Source: a bacterium (GTDB lineage: Bacteria; Patescibacteriota; Gracilibacteria; UBA1369; GCA-2718715). Taken from it: a DNA stretch of 64,000 bases. The stretch spans positions 1 to 64,000 of the forward strand of contig JABJGM010000005.1 in NCBI GenBank assembly GCA_018662325.1. The letters are read 5' to 3'. Below are positions 42,452 through 53,100 of the stretch, piece by piece. How positions within the stretch are numbered: the first letter of the stretch is position 1; each line of letters opens with the position of its first letter. The notes beneath the pieces were generated by a model. The model was not told the origin of the DNA. It saw nothing but the letters and a program-made list of their open reading frames with translations, and ran no database searches. The translations under genes were made by a program, and so were the position numbers.

Positions 42452-44170
42452 TTAATATATGAAATTAGAAAACTCATACAATAATTCAAACAAATCATAT
42501 CTTGTTAAAGGTTTATCTAAAGATAATAAATCATTATTTGAAATAATATTTTTTCTGTAGGCTTCTTGAACATAAGGAGCATACCAAGCACTAACATCAA
42601 AAAGATCGGAATAAAACTCATGAACGGTAAAACTAATATCAACAGATAAGATTTCATAGATAATCTTTAAGAATTCTGCTAAGTTTAAAGATTCAGATAA
42701 TAAAATATCTTTATTAACAGCTCCATTTTGTATAGCAAAATTCAATTGATCTTGGTACCAAGATTCAGAATTAATCCCAATATTAGGGTCTATTAACCTT
42801 GAAATTAAAACAATAGATTCAACCTTTGATACAGATGAATATAAATCTATTGAGCCATCCAAATAACCATTTAATATTTTTTTATCAACTAAGCTCTTTA
42901 ACAAATCACTTTTGGTATCATCGTAATTCATATCCCGAAAAACAGAAACAAAAATTTCTTTAGAGTCTAATAAAGTATCATCATAATAAACTTTGATATA
43001 TTCAGACCCAATGGCATTAGGAGACAAATTAAAAGAAAAAGAATTTTGATTTGAATCTATAAATTTAACATCTAAAAGATCAGACTCAACTCTTACTTTT
43101 GACGGATCAAATACACCAGAGCTAACAATCTTTAAAGTAGAGTCTTTAATATAAATATAATTCGCAGGAAAATTTATACTTTCAACCTTAAAATCTTCCA
43201 CTTCTAAATCAGGAGAGGTAGTAGGAGCAGAGGGAAGGGTATCAGTAGGCGAATCAACAACAGTCGAAGATTCCTCAAAAGAAACTACAGTTTCAACTCT
43301 ATAACTGTCTAATTGACTAGATAAGCTCTGTGTATTCCAAGAAAAATCCTTGAATTTAGCAATGTATTCAAAAGGATTAACGGTATATTTAATAGCGTCA
43401 GTAATTCCAACACCCTGATTAACAGCCGAGACAAAATCATATCCCTGAGCTGATATTTCATTTACATTAAAAGGCCAATAGGGCAAGAAAGGTACATCTT
43501 TAGTATTTATTTGGAAATCTAAATGGGCAGTTGTAGCAAGACCAGAATCTCCAGAAAAAGCAATCATTTGAGATTTTGATACCACTTGGCCCTCTTCAAC
43601 AAGAATTCTATCTAAATGGGCGTATGTAGAATATATATCTGTTTTCAAATTAACATTTAAAGGATCAACAACTCCTTTATGCAATATAGCTATATAATTT
43701 CCAAAACCAATATTTGACTTAACCGCTTTAACTACTACTCCATTAGCGATAGAATAAAGAGGTGTATTTTTAAGAAGTTTAATATCAACACCAGGGTGAC
43801 TACCGGCATTTTCATGACCATCAAATTTATAATTTCCAAGGTAGGGGACAGAATAGCTTATTTTCGAGTTTCTAATGTTTAAATCAGATGCCGATTTAAA
43901 ACCAACTGAGCCAAGAGGCATCAATAATATATCTGTATCATAATCAGGAAGATTAATTTTATAAGAATCAGAAACTTCATGAAAACTCGACTTATGTTGA
44001 TTTAAAGGTAAATTTACCCAGTCAACAGTTTGTGTAATTGGAGCTGAAAAACCATCAAATGCATCATGACTCAAAGAGTAATAGGTATTACTCATTAAAA
44101 AACGAGCATTTGTAATTCCAAGACAAAGAACTACCACAAGAAATCCCTTTAACAAATAAGACTTTAACAT
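42452..44170 (-). CDS. SLH-anchored M23 peptidase
   Basis: 572 aa. An N-terminal hydrophobic signal ('LLKGFLVVVLCLGITNARF') leads to an M23 endopeptidase domain at about 120-230. It has 'GSHPGVDI' (HxGxD), 'YAHL' and 'TTAHLDFQI'. After a Ser/Thr/Pro linker and a beta-sandwich-like part, the last ~170 residues contain S-layer-homology-like repeats ('LKSLVDKKILNGYLDGSIDLYSSVSKVE', 'WYQDQLNFAIQNGAVNKDI', 'WYAPYVQEAYRKNIISNND'). It should be held to pyruvylated wall polymer and cut or remodel peptidoglycan. Confidence 0.87.
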   Translation of the reverse strand: MLKSYLLKGFLVVVLCLGITNARFLMSNTYYSLSHDAFDGFSAPITQTVDWVNLPLNQHKSSFHEVSDSYKINLPDYDTDILLMPLGSVGFKSASDLNIRNSKISYSVPYLGNYKFDGHENAGSHPGVDIKLLKNTPLYSIANGVVVKAVKSNIGFGNYIAILHKGVVDPLNVNLKTDIYSTYAHLDRILVEEGQVVSKSQMIAFSGDSGLATTAHLDFQINTKDVPFLPYWPFNVNEISAQGYDFVSAVNQGVGITDAIKYTVNPFEYIAKFKDFSWNTQSLSSQLDSYRVETVVSFEESSTVVDSPTDTLPSAPTTSPDLEVEDFKVESINFPANYIYIKDSTLKIVSSGVFDPSKVRVESDLLDVKFIDSNQNSFSFNLSPNAIGSEYIKVYYDDTLLDSKEIFVSVFRDMNYDDTKSDLLKSLVDKKILNGYLDGSIDLYSSVSKVESIVLISRLIDPNIGINSESWYQDQLNFAIQNGAVNKDILLSESLNLAEFLKIIYEILSVDISFTVHEFYSDLFDVSAWYAPYVQEAYRKNIISNNDLLSLDKPLTRYDLFELLYEFSNFIY

Positions 44171-44190
44171 ATATGTATTTAAATCTTATA

Positions 44191-44199
44191 ATTATATCA
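44191..44199 (-). promoter_or_regulatory. extended -10 promoter of the M23-SLH gene
   Basis: Minus-strand TGATATAAT. Predicted leader about 14 nt. Confidence 0.5.
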
Positions 44200-44219
44200 T
44201 TTTTATGAAACTAAAACAA

Positions 44220-45785
44220 CTATTCCATTAAATATCTATGAATTTGCATATCGATTATTTTAGAATCAATTATCACAGAGAAATCATTTTTCATTTTCAC
44301 CTTAAGTTTATTTAATGCAGCTAAAGTTTTATCACCAAAATAGGTAGTAGTATATTTTGAATCTAAAAAACCTTTCTCAATTAGCTTCTTTTGTAATAAT
44401 TCAACGCGTGAATTGTTATCTAAGTATTTCAATCCAACTAAATTCTCAGAACCTAAAGTTAAATTATTAGATAAAACAATTGAAGACTTAGAAGACTTCT
44501 TAAAAGATAGTTTATTGATATTTAGGATTAGCTGGTTTAAAAAACGCCTTGTCTTAGGCCCAAAAAAACCTGCACCTTGTGAAGAAGAATTCGAAATTAT
44601 ATTAGAAGATAACTGAAAATGTTTAAGTGAATTAATAGTTAATTCATCCATCATTCCCGTTAATTCAGATTTATAAAATCCAGCTTTCTTTAAAAAAGAT
44701 TGTAAATCCCTAACTATCTGGCTTTCTTGGTTTTTGTATACAGGTGAATAGAAAAAATCATTTATATTAAAATCATCTGAGAAAAAATCAGAAGACAACA
44801 TTCTTTGTAGTAAAACCGATTTAGTTTTAGGTCCAAAAAAACCGTTGGAATTACTATTTAAAAATTGAAAATTATTATCTGATTGAAAAGATTTTATAAA
44901 GTTGGAAGTTTGTTTATCAAACTTTCCAGTAATTTCTATATTATAACCTAATAAATATAGCGTTTTTTGAAGATTTAAAACATCAAAATCTTCCATACCT
45001 TCTTCTAAATTTGAAAATAAAAAATCAAATTCAACTTCCTCTTGTCTTTTATGAATAGCAAAATTCTTTAAATTGATAAAAAGAAATTCATTCAGACCAG
45101 TTTCTGGTAATTGAGAGTCTTTTATTTTAGCGAAGTTTTCTTTAAATTTATCCAAGGAAGCTTGAGTAGAATTATCAAACTGAAAGCTAACAGGTTTATC
45201 GTATAAACCTAAATCCTTAAGGAACTGCTGAACAACTCCAACAAAAAAACCATTATCACCTAATTTTAAATTAGAAATAAATTTCAAAGGGTTATAAACA
45301 CCATTTTTTGGTAAATTAACTAATGAATCATCTAGTTCTTGATACGACTCCTTCAATAGATCATCTGATATATCTGAAACCTTCTTTATAAAAAGAGTTT
45401 TCTTACCAAAGTTCAAGGCAGTTCGTAAGCCTGAATTACCATATCCAACCCAAACATCTAATCTCTTTCCCTTTATGGCTCCACCACGATCAAGAACTTT
45501 AAAATAACCAAGATTTTCAACTTGAATAACATCTCCGAATTCAAAACAAGGGGGAGCAGCAACAAAAGCATATGGAATCTCATCCACATAACTCCCGGAA
45601 GCTGTAATTATACCACCACCATTAAGAACAATTTCAGATGCATAAGATCCAGTAGAATAATAATTCTGACCAGGTAAAGGCGAATAATAAGCACTTAAAA
45701 CATAGTCACCATCATCACAACCATCGGCCAAAGAAAGACCTGGTAATAATAGTGAGAACAATAATAGTAAAAGAGTTTTTTTCAT
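44220..45785 (-). CDS. secreted 3D-domain protein with repeated peptidoglycan-binding domains
   Basis: 521 aa. Signal peptide 'MKKTLLLLLFSLLLPGLSLA'. A 3D (MltA/Rpf-type) barrel spans about 25-135: 'VLSAYYSPLPGQ' and 'KVLDRGGAIKGKRLDVWVG', carrying the conserved Asp residues. Then come about four PG_binding_1-like repeats, each with a 'VxxLQxFLKxxGFY...FGPKT' pattern (e.g. 'IVRDLQSFLKKAGFYKSEL', 'GFFGPKTRRFL'). Likely a lytic transglycosylase-like wall enzyme. The promoter places the transcription start at or next to the ATG. Confidence 0.87.
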   Translation of the reverse strand: MKKTLLLLLFSLLLPGLSLADGCDDGDYVLSAYYSPLPGQNYYSTGSYASEIVLNGGGIITASGSYVDEIPYAFVAAPPCFEFGDVIQVENLGYFKVLDRGGAIKGKRLDVWVGYGNSGLRTALNFGKKTLFIKKVSDISDDLLKESYQELDDSLVNLPKNGVYNPLKFISNLKLGDNGFFVGVVQQFLKDLGLYDKPVSFQFDNSTQASLDKFKENFAKIKDSQLPETGLNEFLFINLKNFAIHKRQEEVEFDFLFSNLEEGMEDFDVLNLQKTLYLLGYNIEITGKFDKQTSNFIKSFQSDNNFQFLNSNSNGFFGPKTKSVLLQRMLSSDFFSDDFNINDFFYSPVYKNQESQIVRDLQSFLKKAGFYKSELTGMMDELTINSLKHFQLSSNIISNSSSQGAGFFGPKTRRFLNQLILNINKLSFKKSSKSSIVLSNNLTLGSENLVGLKYLDNNSRVELLQKKLIEKGFLDSKYTTTYFGDKTLAALNKLKVKMKNDFSVIIDSKIIDMQIHRYLME

Positions 45786-45791
45786 AATAAG

Positions 45792-45820
45792 TTTATACTT
45801 TACTTGAGGGTAAATGTCAA
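45792..45820 (-). promoter_or_regulatory. promoter of the 3D-domain gene, apparently leaderless
   Basis: Minus strand TTGACA, exactly 17 bp, TATAAA. The ATG begins 7 nt after the -10, so the mRNA probably starts on it. Confidence 0.75.
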
Positions 45821-45821
45821 G

Positions 45822-48308
45822 TTAGGCCCCAATTCTTCTTAATATCTCTCGATTAACAAATTCAACGTCTCTACCATACTTTAGTCTTGAAAGCTGACGC
45901 ATAGCTTCACCAATCTCTTTATCTCCTTTTTGTAAATAGGGATTAATAGGAACAATACTAAAAGGTTTAGAAGGTTGAGTGTCTATAGATAATTTCATAA
46001 CACCTTTAAATTTATCAATGTTAATCAAATCTTGGTCGGTAAACGTCGGCTCAAATTCTTTTTTAAGGAATTCAGCATCTGGAGCTCCAACCTTAAAACA
46101 AAACATAGAACCCACATTACCGAAAATAGCATTTTTAATCTTTTCATCTCCTTTATTTACAAGTTGACCAATATACTGGTGGGCAACAACAAGACCAAGT
46201 TTATATTTACGAGCTTCAGAAAGAATGGATTCAATAGAATCAGTAATATAGTTTTGAAACTCATCAATATAAAGGAAAAAGTCTTGACGTTGATCCTTTG
46301 GAATCTTCTCACGAGAAAGAGCAGCAACTTGGAGTTTAGACACAATAATCAAACCTAATAATTTAGAATTAAACTCACCAGTCATACCTTTAGAAAGATT
46401 CATAAGTAAAATTTTATTATTCTGCATAGCATCTAAAAAATCAAAACCAGATTTTACTTGCCCAATTATATTACGCATCATTTTATTTGTAATAAAGGCG
46501 GCAAACTTAGCTGCGAAATAAGGGATAATTCTTTGTTTTTCCTCTTGTGAAGTGTTTGCCATTTGATTTTCCCAAAAAGATCTAACGATTGGATTTGTAA
46601 CCTGACTAACTCTTTCTTTTTGAAAAACTTCATCTGTAAACAGTCTAACTATATCCGTAATAGCACCACCTTTGTCATACTCCATTAATGTTAAACAACC
46701 ATTCCTAAAGTAATCCTGAAGTCGAGGACCAAAAATTTCTTCATCAAAAATCTTTATCATAAGATTCATAGCATCCATGGCAACTAACTCACGTTCATCT
46801 TCAGTCTTAGCTTCTAATAAATTAAGACCCATTGGGCGTTCAGTGTCAGAAGGATTAAATAATACTACATCATCAGCACGACTTTTAGGTATAAAAGGAA
46901 GGACATCTTCAATTAAAGTTCCATGGGGATCAATTATACATAGACCTTTTCCATTTATAAAATCTTGGCGAATCATAGCTTGCATAATAGAGGACTTACC
47001 AGTACCGGTTTGTCCAACAACATAGAAATGACGGAATCTATCAATAGGTTTTAATCGAATAGCTTTTTTTTCACCACGATAATAATTATATCCAAGTAAA
47101 ATTCCGTCATTAGGAAGATTATCTGGAGGTGGTGCAATTTTATAATTTTGCCATGCTAAATTTGGAGATCTATTAAAAGTAATATTCGGAACATGAAAAA
47201 TCATAGCTATTTCATCTGAAGACAGAATAGATTTATCAAAAAAACTAAAAAAGGGTTTTCGATTAGATCTATGTAAATAATCTTTAATCAAAGCCTTTTC
47301 AGAGTGTAAATTTTTTCCAAATAACTTCTTAGGTCCTCCAAAAGAATTCCCTGCATTCGAAGAAAATTGAGAAAAAGCAGACTTAATATTACGAATATGC
47401 ATTGAACAAGCAGATTCAGACTTAGCATTAACAACTATTCTTAAATTTGTATCAAAGCCAGATTGAGTATTTTTTTCATCCATTGCTTTTATTTCATCTT
47501 CTTCAACTTGAGTCTTTCTATCAACAGCAGAATTGTCATCAGTGCTTTCAGTGGTTCCAGTAAAAAAGAATTCGAAAAATTTTCCAATCCAGGAAAGAAG
47601 TTTAAGTGAATGTAAGAAAGATTTCTTATCACTCTCATCTTTATTCAAAAGTTCTTTTGCTTTTTTTCTACCTTCTTTAGACCATGAATTATCCTCAGGT
47701 GTAAGTATCAATTGAATTGCAGCTGATTCATCTGGCTCAAATTTCGAAAGACTATTAGATATAAAATTAAAAGGATCATTAGATTGATTTCTAAAAGATT
47801 TAAGAGGGTAAATAGAATCCTTTTTTAAGGTCATATAAGTTGCCTTAGTATATGAATCTTTAGATATCATTTTATAAGGGGAATCATAATCAACAAAAGA
47901 ATCAGGAAAAAATGCTGTTACTTTTTTTTCAATTAACTTAGCTAGATTTGAAGGTGCTAATATATACAAATTAATCATTCCATCTAGTACAACAATTTCA
48001 AAAGACAAATAATCTCTACCTTTAAATCTAGATTTTAAAGAATCATCATGAAGTGTAGAAAGAGAATTAATCAATTGAGACATAAGTGCAATGTTTCCCT
48101 TGAAATCAGAGTCTTGACCCCTACTTTCACGATCAATTTCTTTATCTTCGCGTGATTCCTTTTTAGGAGTACAAACTTTCATAAAAATCATATCCGAAGA
48201 TAACTTCGGTGCATTTTTATAATAAGAAATATATTCTAATGCTCTAAAGGTGTATTTACTTATAAAAAATAAAAATACAATCGCTAGTAAGATAAAAAAA
48301 TAATCCAT
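45822..48308 (-). CDS. VirD4/TraD-like type IV secretion ATPase (DUF87/TraG type)
   Basis: 828 aa. One N-terminal membrane helix ('FFILLAIVFLFFISKYTF'), a long variable region, then a RecA-like motor. Walker A is in 'FYVVGQTGTGKSSIMQAMI', 'GLCIIDPHGTLIEDV' follows, and Walker B is 'FFLYIDEFQNYI'. 'VVAHQYIGQLV' and 'FCFKVGAPDAEFLKKEF' are typical of coupling proteins found in nearly all CPR. It probably moves DNA or protein through the envelope. The start overlaps the aspS stop (TAATG), so it is coupled to an essential gene. Confidence 0.85.
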   Translation of the reverse strand: MDYFFILLAIVFLFFISKYTFRALEYISYYKNAPKLSSDMIFMKVCTPKKESREDKEIDRESRGQDSDFKGNIALMSQLINSLSTLHDDSLKSRFKGRDYLSFEIVVLDGMINLYILAPSNLAKLIEKKVTAFFPDSFVDYDSPYKMISKDSYTKATYMTLKKDSIYPLKSFRNQSNDPFNFISNSLSKFEPDESAAIQLILTPEDNSWSKEGRKKAKELLNKDESDKKSFLHSLKLLSWIGKFFEFFFTGTTESTDDNSAVDRKTQVEEDEIKAMDEKNTQSGFDTNLRIVVNAKSESACSMHIRNIKSAFSQFSSNAGNSFGGPKKLFGKNLHSEKALIKDYLHRSNRKPFFSFFDKSILSSDEIAMIFHVPNITFNRSPNLAWQNYKIAPPPDNLPNDGILLGYNYYRGEKKAIRLKPIDRFRHFYVVGQTGTGKSSIMQAMIRQDFINGKGLCIIDPHGTLIEDVLPFIPKSRADDVVLFNPSDTERPMGLNLLEAKTEDERELVAMDAMNLMIKIFDEEIFGPRLQDYFRNGCLTLMEYDKGGAITDIVRLFTDEVFQKERVSQVTNPIVRSFWENQMANTSQEEKQRIIPYFAAKFAAFITNKMMRNIIGQVKSGFDFLDAMQNNKILLMNLSKGMTGEFNSKLLGLIIVSKLQVAALSREKIPKDQRQDFFLYIDEFQNYITDSIESILSEARKYKLGLVVAHQYIGQLVNKGDEKIKNAIFGNVGSMFCFKVGAPDAEFLKKEFEPTFTDQDLINIDKFKGVMKLSIDTQPSKPFSIVPINPYLQKGDKEIGEAMRQLSRLKYGRDVEFVNREILRRIGA

Positions 48309-50071
48309 TATTCAGTATCAATTGTTATAGAAAGCTCCTCTAAAGTATCGATTGGCATTTTAGATGGTGCTCCAAGCATTACATCTTTAGCCTTTTGATC
48401 TTTAGGAAAGGCAATTACTTCTCTAATATTTGGTTCATTACACAGTATCATTATCAGTCTATCCAGACCCCAAGCAATACCTGCATGAGGAGGAACACCA
48501 TATGAAAAGGCAGTAAGTATGTGACCAAATCTTTCTTTCGCATCTTCTTTGGAGATACCAAGCAAATCAAATACTTTTGCCTGTAAATCTCTTTCGTGTA
48601 TTCTAACAGAACCACCTGCAATTTCATAGCCATTCATAACTAAATCATAGGAGTTTGTTCTTACTCTAAAAATATCCGTGTCTATAAATTCTAGATCCTC
48701 CTTTTTAGGAGATGTAAATGGGTGATGACAAGCTTGCATAGATCCATCATCATTAACTTCGAACATAGGAAAATCAGTAACCCATCCAATAGAACATACT
48801 GATTCATCAATCAAATTAAGTTTTTTAGCAACTGCATTTCTTACATGACCAAGGGAGTTACAAGCAATATCAAAAGTATCACATGCAAAGAACATAATAT
48901 CACCTTCATTAAACTCTGTAAGCTTTAGTAACGATTCAACTTCCAAATCACTTAAGAACTTAAGGATAGGTGAATTTAACTCACCATCTTTTTTAGAAAT
49001 ATAAGCTAGTCCTTTAGCTTTATAAATTTTAGCAACTGATTCAAGCTCTGAAATATCTTTACGAGAAAATTTTTCAGCAGCTCCAGCAACTTTCATAACT
49101 TTAAGAACTCCACCAGATTTTAAAGCCCCAGCAAATGCATTAAAGCTTGTATTTTGAAAAATGCTAGAAGCATCTTTAAATTCTAAATCAAATCGTAAAT
49201 CTGGTTTATCTGAACCAAATCTATTCATAGCTTCATCATACGTAAGAGTGAAAACTTGATTGTCTTTAATAGATAAATCAGGTCTAAATTTAGTAAGAAT
49301 ATCAAATAATAGATCTGAATTAATCTTAATAATATCTTCTTGCGAAACAAAACTTAACTCCATATCAAGCTGTGTAAATTCAGGTTGTCTATCGCCACGT
49401 TGATCTTCATCTCTAAAACATCTAGCGATTTGAAAATATTTATCCATTCCTGCAACCATTAATAATTGTTTAAGCTGCTGAGGTGATTGAGGAAGCACAT
49501 AAAAATTACCAGGATAAACTCTACTAGGAACAATATATTCACGAGATCCCTCTGGAGTACCCTTAATCAAAATAGGAGTTTCAATCTCAAGAAAATCTTG
49601 AGAATCCAAAAAATCACGCATGTATTTAATAACTTTGTGACGAGTAATAATGTTAGATTTCATTTTTTCTCTTCGTAAATCTAAATATCTATGTTTTAGT
49701 CTTAATTCTTCATTTACTAAATTATCAGCGTCAATTTCAAAAGGAGTAGTTTGACTTTCGGAAAATATTTCCAATTCAGTTGCATAAATTTCAATATCGC
49801 CAGTATCTAAATTTTTATTAAGCATATTATCAGGTCTCGCAACAACATTACCAGATACCTTAATCACAAATTCAGATCTTAATTTGTGTGCAACTTCGTG
49901 TGCCTGCGATCCTTTCTCAGGATCAAAAACAATTTGTGTAATTCCATATCTATCCCTTAAATCAATAAACACAAGTCCACCGTGATCTCTTCTTTTATGA
50001 ACAAAACCACATAATATAACACTTTTTCCATCATCGTCTTTTCTTAGACTACCGCAAGTATGAGTTCTCAT
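48308..50071 (-). CDS. aspS: aspartyl-tRNA synthetase (bacterial type)
   Basis: 587 aa. An N-terminal OB anticodon-binding domain ('GKSVILCGFVHKRRDHGGLVFIDLRDRYG'), class II core with motif 2 'FQIARCFRDEDQRGDRQPEFTQLD' and motif 3 'GIAWGLDRLIMIL', and the bacterial GAD insertion between them. 'FLEIETPILIKGTPEGSREY' is motif 1. It is upstream of and translationally coupled to the VirD4-like ATPase. Whether it is discriminating or also charges Asn-tRNA cannot be read with certainty. Confidence 0.96.
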   Translation of the reverse strand: MRTHTCGSLRKDDDGKSVILCGFVHKRRDHGGLVFIDLRDRYGITQIVFDPEKGSQAHEVAHKLRSEFVIKVSGNVVARPDNMLNKNLDTGDIEIYATELEIFSESQTTPFEIDADNLVNEELRLKHRYLDLRREKMKSNIITRHKVIKYMRDFLDSQDFLEIETPILIKGTPEGSREYIVPSRVYPGNFYVLPQSPQQLKQLLMVAGMDKYFQIARCFRDEDQRGDRQPEFTQLDMELSFVSQEDIIKINSDLLFDILTKFRPDLSIKDNQVFTLTYDEAMNRFGSDKPDLRFDLEFKDASSIFQNTSFNAFAGALKSGGVLKVMKVAGAAEKFSRKDISELESVAKIYKAKGLAYISKKDGELNSPILKFLSDLEVESLLKLTEFNEGDIMFFACDTFDIACNSLGHVRNAVAKKLNLIDESVCSIGWVTDFPMFEVNDDGSMQACHHPFTSPKKEDLEFIDTDIFRVRTNSYDLVMNGYEIAGGSVRIHERDLQAKVFDLLGISKEDAKERFGHILTAFSYGVPPHAGIAWGLDRLIMILCNEPNIREVIAFPKDQKAKDVMLGAPSKMPIDTLEELSITIDTE

Positions 50072-50110
50072 TTAAATAAATTATTAATTTCAAGATCAAT
50101 TTTAGTAGAT

Positions 50111-53100
50111 TTACGAAAGAAGTTCAACAATATTATTTTTCACACTATCATCAAATTTTATTTTACTACGAAGTTTTAACTTTTTAACAATCTTATTATC
50201 TTTAACCATATGCATTGAAACACTAACATCTCCCTTAACACTCAAGATTTGTTTGAGCTCAACTAGTGACTCTTTGGGAGTATTGGAATCAACATTTATA
50301 ACTAAAGTAAGATTTTCTTTATCAAAAGATATCATCGAATCATCGTTAGTGTCTTTAATTAAGTTTGCAAAATTAAATTCTCTAATTGAGTTCACAAATA
50401 GCTTCTTAGTATCTTCAATAGATAAATTTCCAGAAACTGAAACAATCATATCATTGGAAATATTAAGTGATAAAGAAGCAAAATTTCTAGGGAAGATTAA
50501 GGCTTCAATTTCAGATGAAGAATCTTCTAATTTAAATGTAGCCATATAATCACCTTTTTTAGTGAGGAATTTTCTATAGGAAGAAACCATAGCAATACAA
50601 GTATAGGATTTTTTATCTTCGGATAACTTATTTATAGGAGTAAATTTTTTTGTATCTATTTTTATTCCAGATAATGGATGATCTGAAACATAAATACCCA
50701 AAACTTCTTTTTCTTTTTTAAGCATATCTATATTAGCTAATTCAGGAACAGAAATTAGCTGAATATCGTCTAACTTTTCTTCCTCTCCAAAAAGTGAATA
50801 CTGGCCAGTCTCTCTAGATTTTAAAGATGATTTACTATATGCATTTAAAATTTCATAATTAGATGCAATCTGATGTCTATCCCCAAATTCATCCAGAGCT
50901 CCAGCATATGCAAGTGCAGTAATAGATTTTTTATTAAGAATATCAGGTGTCAATCTCGAACATAAGTTGGATAAATTTAAAAACTTCCCATTTTTTCTTT
51001 CATCCAAAATCTTTTGAATTAAATTAACACCTAAACCTTTAATTGCTCCAAGACCAAATCTAATTTCATTTTCTTTAGTAGCAGTAAAATCAACAAGTGA
51101 TTGGTTTATATTAGGAGGAAGGATTTCAATTCCAAGCTGACTACACTCATTTATTTCAATAATAATTCTATCAGTATTATCTAAATCAGAAGTCATTAGC
51201 GCTGCCATAAATTCAGTTTGATAATGAGCTTTTAAGTATGCAGTCTGATAAGAAATATAAGCATAACATGTAGCATGAGATTTGTTAAAACCATAACCTG
51301 CAAAAGGTGTAATGACATCATCAAAGACTTTTTCCGCAAACTTTGGATCATGTCCTTGATCTTTAGCACCTTGTGCAAATTTAACTTTTTGCTCCTCTAA
51401 AAGTTCTGGAATTTTCTTACCTACAGCACGTCTTAATACATCAGCTTGACCAAGTGAGAATCCAGCAAAAACTTTAGCAATCTCAAGAATTTGCTCTTGG
51501 TAAACTCCAACCCCATAAGTTTCTTTTAAAATCGATTCAAATAAAGGGTGCATATACTTAATAGAAGAAGGATCATGTTTACCTGCGATATACTGAGGTA
51601 TATATTCCATTGGACCAGGTCTATAAAGCGCATTCATTGCAATAATATCTTCTAATCTTGAAGGAACTAACTCCTTTAAATATTTTCTCATTCCTCCTGA
51701 CTCAAGCTGAAACACACCAGTAGTTAAACCTGCAGAAAGTAATTTATATGCTTTTTCATCATCTAGTGGAATATCATCAATATTGATATCAACATCGTGC
51801 CTAGCTTTAATATTAATTAATGCATTTTCTATAATTGTTAAATTACGAAGACCTAAGAAATCCATCTTTAAAAGACCAATTGTCTCAAGAGGCTTCATTG
51901 AATACTGAGTAACTATAACCCCATCTTTTCCTGAGGCATTTTGAAGCGGTGTGAAGTTAGTAAGAGGTTGATCTGATATAATAACAGCACAAGCATGGGT
52001 ACCACAGTTACGAATAGTACCTTCAAGTTTAATAGCATTATCCAACAAAGCTTTACAACGAGGGTTTCTTTTATACTCTATAGAAAGTTCCTGTGCATCA
52101 ATAATCGAATCTTTCAAAGGATTATGCTTACCAAAAACTGTAGGAGGTAGTAATTTAGCGATCCCATCTACTTCAGAATAAGGATAACCCATAGCTCTAC
52201 CAACATCTCTAACAGCTGCCTTAGCAGACATTGTTCCGTATGTAATAACCTGAGCAACATTCATACGCCCATACTTTTCCACAACATAATCCATCACCTC
52301 ATCACGCCTATGATCAGCAAAATCAATATCGATATCAGGCATACTTACTCTTTCAGGATTTAGAAATCTTTCAAAATACAAACCATACTTCAAAGGATCT
52401 ACAGTGGTAATATCTAATACATAAGCAATCAAAGCACCAGCAGCAGAACCACGACCTGGCCCCACAATAATATTCTTTTCTTTAGCAAAATTAATAAAAT
52501 CCCAAACAATTAAAAAGTAATCGATAAAACCCATACTTTCAATAATTGAAAATTCATAATCAAGTCTCTTTAAAGCATCTGAGTGCTCACTTTCTTGATA
52601 TTTGTCATAAAGACCTTCCTTACAAAGTTTCATTAAGTAATCCTTAGAAGTAAGACCATCCGGACAATCAAACCTAGGTAATAGATCTAAATTATACTCA
52701 ATTTCAAAAGTACACTTATCGGAGATCTCAAGTGTGTTAGAAAGGCACTCAAGATTGTCACTAAAAATTTCAGAAAGTTCTTCATATGTATAATTATATA
52801 ATTCACCTTCATATTTGAATCGTTCAGGATTTGTAATAAAATCACCATTCTGAATGCATACTAAAATATCAAAGGCATCTTTATCGGATTTTAAAAAGTA
52901 ATGAGAATTTGAAGCACAAACAACTTTCACATTAAGATCTTTTGAAAGATCGAATACACCTTTGTTTATTTTTTCTTGCTTTGGGAAATTAGTGGGTGGT
53001 AAGACTTCCAAATAAAAATCATCTCCAAAAATATCCTTAAGTAGAGATGTGTATTTAGTAGCTCTCTCATAATCATCAGCTAGTAAGGATCTTGAAACAT

